DNA of 64,000 bases from Arthrobacter sp. B1I2 (GTDB taxonomy: Bacteria > Actinomycetota > Actinomycetes > Actinomycetales > Micrococcaceae), in assembly GCF_030816485.1 (NCBI RefSeq), contig NZ_JAUSYC010000001.1, positions 2,542,001-2,606,000 on the forward strand. The letters are read 5' to 3'. Position 1 is the stretch's first letter. Each line of letters begins with the position of its first letter. The notes beneath the pieces were generated by a model, which was given only the letters and a program-made list of their open reading frames with translations, was not told the origin of the DNA and did no database searches. Position numbers and translations under genes: made by a program. Positions 48,473 through 56,000 of the stretch are shown here, one piece after another.

Positions 48473-49879
48473 ATGTCCATCGAGTTTTCGAAGAAGTTGG
48501 CAGCCCACGAAACGCCAATCCCCGGTGTGGTTGTCTACGATTTACCAGTTCACGGGGACAACCGCGGCTGGTTCAAGGAAAACTGGCAACGTGAAAAGAT
48601 GGTGGCCCTCGGCCTGCCCGATTTCCGTCCTGTCCAGAACAACATCTCCTTCAACGAGAAAGCGGGCACCACGCGCGGCATCCATGCGGAGCCTTGGGAC
48701 AAATACATCTCCGTGGCCACTGGCAGGATTTTCGGCGCTTGGGTTGACCTTCGTGAAGGCCCTACGTTTGGCACTGTATTCACTACCGAATTGGACGCCA
48801 GCCAAGCGATTTTTATTCCCCGTGGCGTTGGAAACGCCTTTCAGACCTTGGAAGACAACACCGCCTACACATACTTGGTGAACGACCATTGGTCGGCGGA
48901 CGCCCAGGGGCAATACACCTTCCTGAACCTTTCAGATGAGACAGCCGGCATCCAGTGGCCAATCCCTTTGGAGCAGGCAGAGCTTTCTGAAAAGGACAAG
49001 GCTCACCCGCGACTGTCGGAGGTTGTGCCTATGCCTCCGAAAAAGACTCTGGTCCTCGGCGCGAACGGCCAGCTTGGCAAAGCGTTGCGGAAGCAGTACG
49101 AGGGCGATTCGTCTGTTGAATTCGCTGGGCGCAGTGAGTTCGACGTCACCAGCGCCGAAGCTTTCTCTGCCCGCAACTGGAAGAACTACTCCACCGTCAT
49201 TAATGCGGCGGCTTATACCGCTGTGGACGCTGCAGAAACTCCAGAAGGCCGTGCCGCTGCCTGGGCCAACAATGTGACGGCTGTGTCGCGCTTGGCGAGG
49301 ACCGCCGTCGAGCATGACTTGACACTTGTCCACATCTCCTCGGACTACGTCTTTGACGGTTCCCGGAACCTTCACACGGAGGGTGAGTCCTTTACGCCAT
49401 TGGGTGTGTACGGCCAAACGAAGGCGGCCGGGGATGCAATCGTCAATACCGTTCCCCGGCACTACATTGTCCGTACAAGCTGGGTGATCGGAGATGGCAA
49501 CAATTTCGTGCGCACCATGGCTACCCTTGCCGCGCGTGGCATTAAGCCTTCGGTTGTTAATGACCAAGTGGGCCGGCTGAGCTTCACGGCTGACATTGCT
49601 GCCGGCATTGACCACTTGCTGCAGACGGGCGCACCCTATGGAACTTACAACCTCACCAACGATGGAGCCCCGCAGTCATGGGCCGACGTAGCGGCGGATG
49701 TCTATGAACTCGTTGGAGGACACCGCGAGGACGTCACCGGAGTTTCCACTGAGGAGTACTTCCGGGGAAAGGCTGCAGCGCCCAGGCCTTTGAACAGCGT
49801 CCTTGATTTGTCCAAGATCCAGAGGACAGGCTTCAAGCCTGCCAACTCCCTCAGCCGGATGGCAGAATACCTGGGGTAG
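48473..49879 (+). CDS. Bifunctional RmlC-RmlD fusion for dTDP-L-rhamnose synthesis
   Basis: A 468-residue fusion. Residues 1-185 form a cupin like dTDP-4-dehydrorhamnose 3,5-epimerase (RmlC), with catalytic His71 in TRGIHAEPWDKYI. The usual RGLHYQ and HGF elements are altered to RGIHAEPW and GNAFQ, so activity should not be assumed identical. Residues from about 190 form a dTDP-4-dehydrorhamnose reductase (RmlD), with GANGQLGKAL (196-205), HISSDYVFDGS and VYGQTKAAGD (Tyr-x3-Lys near 310). The fusion would channel the last two steps of dTDP-L-rhamnose synthesis. It begins three bases after rmlB and shares its transcript. Such fusions occur in Arthrobacter relatives. Confidence 0.92.
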   Translation: MSIEFSKKLAAHETPIPGVVVYDLPVHGDNRGWFKENWQREKMVALGLPDFRPVQNNISFNEKAGTTRGIHAEPWDKYISVATGRIFGAWVDLREGPTFGTVFTTELDASQAIFIPRGVGNAFQTLEDNTAYTYLVNDHWSADAQGQYTFLNLSDETAGIQWPIPLEQAELSEKDKAHPRLSEVVPMPPKKTLVLGANGQLGKALRKQYEGDSSVEFAGRSEFDVTSAEAFSARNWKNYSTVINAAAYTAVDAAETPEGRAAAWANNVTAVSRLARTAVEHDLTLVHISSDYVFDGSRNLHTEGESFTPLGVYGQTKAAGDAIVNTVPRHYIVRTSWVIGDGNNFVRTMATLAARGIKPSVVNDQVGRLSFTADIAAGIDHLLQTGAPYGTYNLTNDGAPQSWADVAADVYELVGGHREDVTGVSTEEYFRGKAAAPRPLNSVLDLSKIQRTGFKPANSLSRMAEYLG

Positions 49880-49997
49880 GACGTACTCTTCATGACCAGG
49901 GTGCGGGCCCTCACAAAACTACCAATCTCTTGTTGGCCCGCGGCCGCCCGGCGCCCGGCGCCGAGTCCAAGCCCTGCCGTATGCAACAATTGAACCC

Positions 49998-50663
49998 GTG
50001 AGTCGCACCTGGATCGTAATTCCCATGTACAACGAAGCTACTGTCGTAGGCTCGGTCGTCGAGGGGCTGCGAAAGCAGTTTCCCTATGTCGTCTGCGTCG
50101 ACGACGGCAGCACGGATGGATCGCAGGAAAAAGCGCGGGCCGCGGGAGCAGTGGTGGTTCAGCATCCAATAAACCTCGGTCAGGGTGCCGCGCTGCAGAC
50201 GGGCATCGAGTTTGCACTCCAGGATCCGGAACTGGATTGTGTCGTCACTTTCGACGCCGACGGGCAGCACCGGGTGGACGATGCCAGGGCCATGGTTGAA
50301 CGGGTCCGGGCCGGCGAAGCTGACATTATTCTTGGTTCTCGCTTCCTGGACGACCGCACTCAGCTTTCGCCGGCAAAGCGACTTGTTCTCAAGACGGCGG
50401 CCATTCAATCGCGAATGGCAACAGGTCTGAACTTGACCGACGCACACAACGGGCTCCGCGCCTTCAACCGTTACGTTGCCTCCAACATCCATTTGACGCA
50501 GAACCGAATGGCCCACGCATCGGAGCTGGTAAATCAGTTGGCCAAGCTCAAGCCGAAATACGCCGAGCACCCCGTGGAAATCATCTACACCGACTATTCC
50601 AAGGCCAAGGGGCAATCCCTGTTGAACTCAGTCAACATTGTGGCCGAGCTGTTCTTTAAGTAG
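49998..50663 (+). CDS. GT2 family glycosyltransferase (polyprenyl-phosphate sugar synthase-like)
   Basis: A 221-residue GT-A enzyme with no membrane helices, resembling dolichyl/polyprenyl-phosphate mannosyl or glucosyl transferases. Visible motifs are IPMYNEATVVG, VDDGSTDGS, NLGQGAALQTGIEFAL and the metal-binding FDADGQH (DxD). NGLRAFNR is also family-typical. It likely makes a lipid-linked monosaccharide donor used outside the membrane. It is followed by a small DUF2304 membrane protein, a frequent partner of such transferases. GTG 49998 is the only reasonable start; an AACAAT hexamer lies seven bases upstream but is a weak -10 box. Confidence 0.9.
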   Translation: MSRTWIVIPMYNEATVVGSVVEGLRKQFPYVVCVDDGSTDGSQEKARAAGAVVVQHPINLGQGAALQTGIEFALQDPELDCVVTFDADGQHRVDDARAMVERVRAGEADIILGSRFLDDRTQLSPAKRLVLKTAAIQSRMATGLNLTDAHNGLRAFNRYVASNIHLTQNRMAHASELVNQLAKLKPKYAEHPVEIIYTDYSKAKGQSLLNSVNIVAELFFK

Positions 50664-50695
50664 ACCCTCTTCGTATTCAAGCCCAAGGTGCCAGT

Positions 50696-51043
50696 TTGCT
50701 AATTATTGTTCAACTTGTTCTCGTTGTTGCCGTCATGGTGGTTTCGCTCGCCCTGATGCGCGGCGGATCCAACGCCAGGCACCTTGCCGTTCGACGCATG
50801 CTGCTGATGATTTTTGCGGTCGTCGCGGCACTGTCCGTTTTCTTCCCGGACGCGCTCACCCGGGTGGCGCAATTCCTCGGGATCGGACGTGGCACGGACC
50901 TCGTGCTCTACGGTGCTGTGGTTTCTCTGTTTGTCTTTATGGCGACGACCTACCAGCGGTTCAGGCATGCTGAAAATGCCCTGACGAAACTTTCACGGCG
51001 TATTGCAATCGATGAGGCGCCCAAGCCGGGAGAGCTTGTCTAG
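50696..51043 (+). CDS. DUF2304 small membrane protein
   Basis: A 115-residue protein with three helices (LIIVQLVLVVAVMVVSLALM, MLLMIFAVVAALSVFF and LVLYGAVVSLFVFMATTYQ) and a charged C-terminal tail. It fits DUF2304, whose members sit next to GT2 polyprenyl-phosphate glycosyltransferases and may anchor them or help lipid-sugar handling. TTG 50696 has AAGGTG just upstream. The stop overlaps the acyltransferase GTG by one base. Confidence 0.85.
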   Translation: MLIIVQLVLVVAVMVVSLALMRGGSNARHLAVRRMLLMIFAVVAALSVFFPDALTRVAQFLGIGRGTDLVLYGAVVSLFVFMATTYQRFRHAENALTKLSRRIAIDEAPKPGELV

Positions 51044-52284
51044 TGGGAACAGCCGGCGGCGTATCCACCCGGGCTCGAAGTGGAGGATCACACGCGGAAC
51101 CTTCGGGACTGGTACCCCGCTTCGGCAAGGCGCTGGACCCCCGAAACAACAGCTTGAACATGATCCGCTTGGGTCTTGCCGCGCTGGTGCTTTTCGCCCA
51201 CAGTTTCTACCTTGCCGGAGCGGGGGAAGGTCCGCACGTTAGGGGCGAGAACCTCGGCGGCTGGGCCGTTGCCGGTTTCTTTGCTCTCAGCGGGTTTCTC
51301 ATCACGGGGAGCCGCTTTACGAACGGGCTGGGAGAATATCTGGTCCATCGAGTCGCACGCATTTACCCGGCGTTTTTCGTTTGCCTCGTGGTGACTGTCT
51401 CCGTATTTGCTCCCCTTGGTTATGCGCACCAGAACGGGACATTGTCTGGTTATTGGACAACGGAGACTACCCCGCTCCGGTTCGTATTTTCGAACCTGTT
51501 CCTCCAGATGGAAAACTACGACGTGGCCTTCACCCCGGCCGCTGTTCCTTTCGCGGGCTCGTGGAACGGATCGCTGTGGAGCCTATATTACGAATTCCTG
51601 TGTTACCTGATAATTGCGGCCATCGGAGGAATTGCCTGGGTTAGGCGTTCTCCATTGCCCCTTGCACTGGCTTTTACACTGAGTGTTGCTGTCTACGCCA
51701 ACTTGCCCGCGATCATGCCGATGCTCAAGGACAACAACTTCGCCCTTCTGACGAAGTTGTTGCCGTTCTTCCTTGGCGGTGCCGTCATCCAGGCGTTCTC
51801 CAAATGGGTCGGACTGCACTGGGCAGCTGGTCTTGGTTCGATCATTGGCGCCGGGGTCTGCGTCGCCGTCGTTCCTACTTGGGGTGGCCAACTTGCCGCA
51901 CCGCTCATTGCCTATGGCCTGCTGTGGGTCTCTTCCGTGCTGCCGTCGCCACGACTGATTCACGTCCACGATGTTTCTTACGGCTTCTATATCTACGCTT
52001 GGCCAATACAACAGCTCCTCGCGCTCTACGGCGTTCACAACCGGGGAATAGCCGTCTACATCCTCGCTTCGGGTGCCGGAACGCTCGTGCTCGCTACCGC
52101 GAGCTGGCTCCTCATTGAGCGACCAGTTATGCGGGCCGTTCGCCGCCGGCGCAGGACGTCGTCTGTTCCCGCGGCCGTTGGGGGAGTATCACCTGCAGTC
52201 CAGGCGAGCGACCAGCCGGACCAAGCAGGGCAGCGCCGGAATAATCGCCAGGAATCAGAGGCGGCTGCGGTCGGCAAAGCCTGA
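51043..52284 (+). CDS. Membrane acyltransferase family 3 (OafA-like)
   Basis: A 413-residue membrane O-acyltransferase with about ten helices, likely transferring acetyl or other acyl groups to a surface glycan. The N-terminal catalytic region has NMIRLGLAALVLFAHSFYL with the conserved His of the first helix, and a following loop with RVARIYPAFFVCLV (the R-x10-H-like arginine pattern of this family). The C-terminal tail after residue 370 is polar and disordered. It is last in a three-gene group with the GT2 and DUF2304 genes, ending before a convergent terminator. Confidence 0.9.
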   Translation: MGTAGGVSTRARSGGSHAEPSGLVPRFGKALDPRNNSLNMIRLGLAALVLFAHSFYLAGAGEGPHVRGENLGGWAVAGFFALSGFLITGSRFTNGLGEYLVHRVARIYPAFFVCLVVTVSVFAPLGYAHQNGTLSGYWTTETTPLRFVFSNLFLQMENYDVAFTPAAVPFAGSWNGSLWSLYYEFLCYLIIAAIGGIAWVRRSPLPLALAFTLSVAVYANLPAIMPMLKDNNFALLTKLLPFFLGGAVIQAFSKWVGLHWAAGLGSIIGAGVCVAVVPTWGGQLAAPLIAYGLLWVSSVLPSPRLIHVHDVSYGFYIYAWPIQQLLALYGVHNRGIAVYILASGAGTLVLATASWLLIERPVMRAVRRRRRTSSVPAAVGGVSPAVQASDQPDQAGQRRNNRQESEAAAVGKA

Positions 52285-52333
52285 CCTTCACATTCCTCCA
52301 CCAGCCACGGGGCCTGCATTGGCGCCAGAAACT

Positions 52334-52371
52334 AACAGCGGGAGCGCGGCCCCAGCCCCACTCCCGCTGTT
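52334..52371. terminator. Convergent terminator hairpin
   Basis: An 11-bp perfect stem (AACAGCGGGAG at 52334-52344, complement at 52361-52371) with a 16-base loop separates the acyltransferase and the convergent epimerase gene. It has A/T at both outer ends, consistent with bidirectional use. Confidence 0.8.
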
Positions 52372-52386
52372 CATTGATCCAGCCGC

Positions 52387-53496
52387 CTAGAGGGCTGCTT
52401 CGGCTGGCAGCCGACCGTCAATCCACTCGGCAAGGCGGGTGATCCCGGCTTCAAGGTTGTAGCGTGGCTCCCACGGGAGCTCGGCCTTAGCGGGCTCCAC
52501 ATCGGCCCAGGCATGCCGGACGTCTCCTTGGCGGAACTGCCCGGTGATGTGGGGTTCCGGGGCCCCGTAGTACCGGCTGATGATTTCAGCGGCAGTCCGG
52601 ATGGTCTGGAACTCTCCGGAACCGATGTCCAACGCTCCGTCGTGTGCTTTTTCAGCTACTGCCGCTGCTACGACCGCAGCTGCGACGTCGTCGATCAGGA
52701 CGAAGTCCCGACGGACTTCACCGTCTTCGTACAGCGGGATGGATTTGCCGGCCTTGGCGATGCGGCAGAAGAGGGACATGATGCCGGTGTAAGGATTGAT
52801 CAGGGACTGGCCGGGCCCGTAGACGTTCTGAAGACGCAGGACAGCAGCTTCTACTCCGAACGATTTCGCCCAGGATTCCAGTATGTTCTCCTGGGCGAGC
52901 TTGGTGGACCCATAGACGCTGACGGGTGCGGGTACGACGGCGGCGGCAGACATGGCGACAGGGTGGGCATCCGGGAAGTCCCACTGACCGCGGGAAAGTA
53001 TGTCGTTCGACCGCTGGCCAGGATAAAACACGCGTCCATCGATGTCGGACTCCCACGCGCCCTCGCCATATACCGCGCGGCTGCTGGTTAGAACGATACG
53101 CCTCGGCAGTTTCCCGCTGCGGTTGAGGCCGTCCAGGAGTTGTGTTGTTCCCACGACATTGACCATGGCATGACGCGTTGATTCTTCGAGGGACTGTCCT
53201 GTGCCCGTTTCAGCCGCGAGGTGTATGACGACGTCGGGGGCCACGGCCGGAAGTACATCATCCCAAGTTTTTGCGTCGGTGATATCGGCGACAATCAGTT
53301 CCACTGCGGGGTCCAGCTCCACCGGACGTGTCTGACCGGCATGTATCTGCGGATGCAAATTGTCCACAGCGACGACCCTTGCGAAGGATGCCACCAGCGC
53401 GCCAGATATGGCGCAGCCGATGAATCCGGCACCTCCTGTGACGAGGACCGTACCCCCGTTGGCAGGAGACGTATTCGTGGACGATGACTGGGTCAC
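52387..53496 (-). CDS. Probable dTDP-L-rhamnose 4-epimerase (WbiB-like)
   Basis: A 369-residue extended SDR sugar epimerase. It has GGAGFIGCAISGALV (NAD binding), the NLHPQIH segment after the first strands, VIHLAAETGTGQSLEES, LTSSRAVYGEGAW and the catalytic SVYGSTKLAQE. The NLHPQ(I/V)H and SSRAVYGEG elements fit WbiB-like dTDP-L-rhamnose 4-epimerases, which make dTDP-6-deoxy-L-talose; this is family resemblance from memory. With rml genes a few kilobases away, the substrate would be available. It starts at GTG 53496 and is followed by a terminator. Confidence 0.75.
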   Translation of the reverse strand: MTQSSSTNTSPANGGTVLVTGGAGFIGCAISGALVASFARVVAVDNLHPQIHAGQTRPVELDPAVELIVADITDAKTWDDVLPAVAPDVVIHLAAETGTGQSLEESTRHAMVNVVGTTQLLDGLNRSGKLPRRIVLTSSRAVYGEGAWESDIDGRVFYPGQRSNDILSRGQWDFPDAHPVAMSAAAVVPAPVSVYGSTKLAQENILESWAKSFGVEAAVLRLQNVYGPGQSLINPYTGIMSLFCRIAKAGKSIPLYEDGEVRRDFVLIDDVAAAVVAAAVAEKAHDGALDIGSGEFQTIRTAAEIISRYYGAPEPHITGQFRQGDVRHAWADVEPAKAELPWEPRYNLEAGITRLAEWIDGRLPAEAAL

Positions 53497-53557
53497 TGGT
53501 TAGGCCTTTCTGGGGCGGACATCTTCAGCGTCCAGTTTCTCACAGGATAGCTGTGGG

Positions 53558-54445
53558 TCAGGAGCCGAAGGCGTGCCTCGCAGTTGCCCTGATCGCCTTC
53601 GCGTCGCGGGAGAAAACAGCGGCAGGCATCAGCGTGACTGCATGAAGCCGTGATGTCCAGCGGATCCTGGCCGCTAGAGCTGCGTTGTTCCAACCCTTGT
53701 CACGGCAGAGCCCTTCCGCGATCCGTGCATATTCCCGGTCTCCGGCGAACCGGGTTCCATCAGACAACGTAGCTGCGGAAGCGCTCTGGGAGTGGCGCCT
53801 GTAGGAAAAAGCCAGTGTGGGTACGTGGACGAGCGAAGCACCCTGGAGCACCATGTCCATCACCAGCGCCAGATCCTGCACGATAGGGAGCCCGTCCCGG
53901 AAGGTGACTTGGCGGATAGCGTCAGTCCGGAATGCGAGGGACGGCCAATACAGCCAGTTTCCCCCCAACAGGCTGACCGCCAAGGATTCTCCGGCCAGTA
54001 CGGTCGGAGAGCTGGTCTTCGGGCCGACGAACTTTCGCTTTACGGAATCGGCGAGCGAGCGCACCACTCGTCCGGTCTCGTCGATGACCTGGACACCGGG
54101 CTGAATCACGGATGCATCGGGAAAGTCGCTGTGCGCTTTGAGGACGACGTCGACGTAGTTCGGCAGGAGTACGTCGTCGCAGCCGAGGATCACCATAAGC
54201 TCTTCCGAAGCCTGGCTGACGCAGGTTCGGTAGTTCTCCGTAATCCCCTTGTTGGTTTCGTTGCGCTTGTAGGTGACCCGTTCGTCATCAATGGTTGCGA
54301 AGTATTCGCGCACCGTGGGGTCGGGGTAGCAGTCGTCGATGACGGTTAGCAGCCAATCCGGGTTTTCCTGCGCCAGGACGCTGGCCACAGTCTCTTTCAG
54401 CAGGGCCGGGTCACCCCAGTAGGGGACAAAGATATCGAGCGGCAT
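53558..54445 (-). CDS. GT2 family glycosyltransferase
   Basis: A 295-residue GT-A glycosyltransferase starting MPLDIFVPYWGDPALLKETVAS, with VIDDCYPDPTVREYF, NKGITENYRTCVS and a DxD-like LGCDDVLLPNY. GNWLYWPSLAFRTDAIR is a later family-like segment. No membrane helix is seen, so it acts at the inner membrane surface on lipid-linked intermediates. The start at 54445 was chosen because the family N-terminus begins there; longer reading crosses the divergent promoter of the flippase gene. The sugar is unknown; rhamnose and 6-deoxytalose are candidates from context. Confidence 0.88.
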   Translation of the reverse strand: MPLDIFVPYWGDPALLKETVASVLAQENPDWLLTVIDDCYPDPTVREYFATIDDERVTYKRNETNKGITENYRTCVSQASEELMVILGCDDVLLPNYVDVVLKAHSDFPDASVIQPGVQVIDETGRVVRSLADSVKRKFVGPKTSSPTVLAGESLAVSLLGGNWLYWPSLAFRTDAIRQVTFRDGLPIVQDLALVMDMVLQGASLVHVPTLAFSYRRHSQSASAATLSDGTRFAGDREYARIAEGLCRDKGWNNAALAARIRWTSRLHAVTLMPAAVFSRDAKAIRATARHAFGS

Positions 54446-54538
54446 TTTCCAACTTCCCAGTTTGGCGGGAGCTCTTCGGAGCTCATGCTGAGGTGCCGGG
54501 ACGACAGCAGCGATTGAGCGCGGCTCCCTCCCCAACAC

Positions 54539-54544
54539 TAATAT
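54539..54544 (+). promoter_or_regulatory. -10 box (TAATAT) for leaderless small ORF
   Basis: TAATAT ends exactly six bases before ATG 54551. A possible -35 (TTGAGC, 54514-54519) is 19 bases upstream. This would start the mRNA at the small ORF preceding the flippase gene. Confidence 0.5.
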
Positions 54545-54550
54545 GTTGCC

Positions 54551-54607
54551 ATGACTACCCCAGTTATCCGGCAATCGCACCCTCTCGCACCGACGGTCAG
54601 CGGATGA
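54551..54607 (+). CDS. Leaderless 18-codon ORF coupled to the flippase gene
   Basis: ATG 54551 begins MTTPVIRQSHPLAPTVSG and stops at TGA 54605-54607, which overlaps the flippase ATG 54604 as ATGA. It starts six bases after a good -10 box, so ribosomes would load at the mRNA end and then reinitiate at the flippase start, which has no ribosome-binding site of its own (only CAGCGG lies near). The peptide has no obvious signal. It is either a coupling device or a small regulatory peptide. Conservation has not been tested. Confidence 0.5.
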   Translation: MTTPVIRQSHPLAPTVSG

Positions 54608-55890
54608 CGCGCATCGAGGGCAGCCCACCACGTAAGTCGACGATAGCCGGACGCCAGGCAGCGTCGGTGGGGCTTGCTTCTCTGGCTTCTGCGGCCGCAG
54701 GGTATCTTGTCATCTGGTTTGTGCCCAGGGTCTTAAACAAGGCTGACAACGCCGAATTCCTGGCGTTCTGGTCTGCCTTATTCCTCCTCTTCGGGATCCT
54801 GGGGGGCCTGCAGACCGAAATCCTCCGTTACGTGACAGCCCATGCCGTTCACCCGGCACCGCAAGGGATTGGTGCGGAACACCACAAATCCGTGCCGCTG
54901 TTCTTCGTCGTCCTCGCACTATCAGGGGGCGTCGCAGTGCTCATCGGGCTGTCATCAGTGCTGTGGGGTCCGGCGGTCTTAGGGCCGAACTGGCTTGTGC
55001 TTGTCCTGGTACTTGCAGGGGCGTGCATTGCGTTTTCGGTCCACGCCGCGTTGGCCGGCGTCCTCAGCGGCCGCCATCTTTGGGGCAATTTTTCCGTGCT
55101 CGTGGCGTCCGAGTCCTGTTTCCGGCTCTTGCTGGTGCTCATCGTCGGAATAATTTCCGGCTCCACTGCCGGCCTCGCCGCTGCCGCCGCGGCCGGAGCC
55201 TGCGCCTGGGCACTTGTCTCCCTGTTCAGCCCGCAGACGCGTGGCGCCTTCGGGCAGTCGTTAGAGGTACCTGTGGGGGAATTTGCCCGGAAGGTAGGGC
55301 ATGCCAGCATTTCCACGTCCGCCAGTGCGACGCTTGTAGTTGGCTTTCCGATTCTTTACAGAATCACGACGCCACAGGACGTTTATCTGGCGTCCGCCCC
55401 CCTGCTGCTTGCGATTCTTCTTACGAGGGCGCCGCTCATGGTGCCCTTGGGGACGTTCCAAAACGTTGCGATCTCGCACTTCGTCAGGCATAGGAGCCGC
55501 GGCCTGAGCGCACTTCAACCAATCGCACTGGCAATTGCCGCAGTTGCAGTTGTTGGTGCCACTGCAGCCTATTTTGTGGGCCCCTGGCTGATGGTGTTAT
55601 TGTTCGGCTCCGATTACCACGTCGCACCGTGGGTGCTGGCTGGTCTGACCATAGCTGCTTCGGTGCTTGCGTTGCTTACGCTGACTGGCGGCATGTGCGT
55701 TGCTTTGAACAGGCACCGTGTCTCGTCAAGCGGTTGGGTTGGCGCGAGCGTTGTATCGCTGCTGGTCCTGGTATTGCCCCTGGATGCCGATGTGCGCGCC
55801 GTGGTGTCCCTGCTGGTCGGTCCACTGGTTGGCGTTGTCATTCACACGCTCTCGTTGTCGCGCTCGCAGCCGGTAGCTGCTTCTTCCTAG
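54604..55890 (+). CDS. Polysaccharide flippase-like membrane protein (MOP-type)
   Basis: A 428-residue membrane protein with about twelve helices, resembling O-antigen flippases or other MOP exporters. The first helix region (RQAASVGLASLASAAAGYLVIW) is followed by FVPRVLNKADNAEFLAFWSA, a typical early flippase pattern. It would move lipid-linked glycan units across the membrane. An in-frame upstream start (54493) has no promoter space, because the -10 box at 54539 lies inside that reading; ATG 54604 fits translational coupling from the small ORF. The locus thus has both ABC and flippase routes. Confidence 0.8.
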   Translation: MTRIEGSPPRKSTIAGRQAASVGLASLASAAAGYLVIWFVPRVLNKADNAEFLAFWSALFLLFGILGGLQTEILRYVTAHAVHPAPQGIGAEHHKSVPLFFVVLALSGGVAVLIGLSSVLWGPAVLGPNWLVLVLVLAGACIAFSVHAALAGVLSGRHLWGNFSVLVASESCFRLLLVLIVGIISGSTAGLAAAAAAGACAWALVSLFSPQTRGAFGQSLEVPVGEFARKVGHASISTSASATLVVGFPILYRITTPQDVYLASAPLLLAILLTRAPLMVPLGTFQNVAISHFVRHRSRGLSALQPIALAIAAVAVVGATAAYFVGPWLMVLLFGSDYHVAPWVLAGLTIAASVLALLTLTGGMCVALNRHRVSSSGWVGASVVSLLVLVLPLDADVRAVVSLLVGPLVGVVIHTLSLSRSQPVAASS

Positions 55891-55933
55891 CAGGCTGGAG
55901 AGCGTTCCGAACCGGACGCACGCCCAGCGAGAA

Positions 55934-55969
55934 ATGCGGGGCCCACCCGGATGGAAGTAGGCCCCGCAT
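55934..55969. terminator. Convergent terminator hairpin before the GH25 gene
   Basis: A 10-bp perfect stem (ATGCGGGGCC at 55934-55943, complement at 55960-55969) with a 16-base loop lies between the flippase and the convergent muramidase gene, consistent with bidirectional termination. Confidence 0.78.
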
Positions 55970-56000
55970 ATGCAAGGTATTGGTGTTCGGGCGAAGGCGC

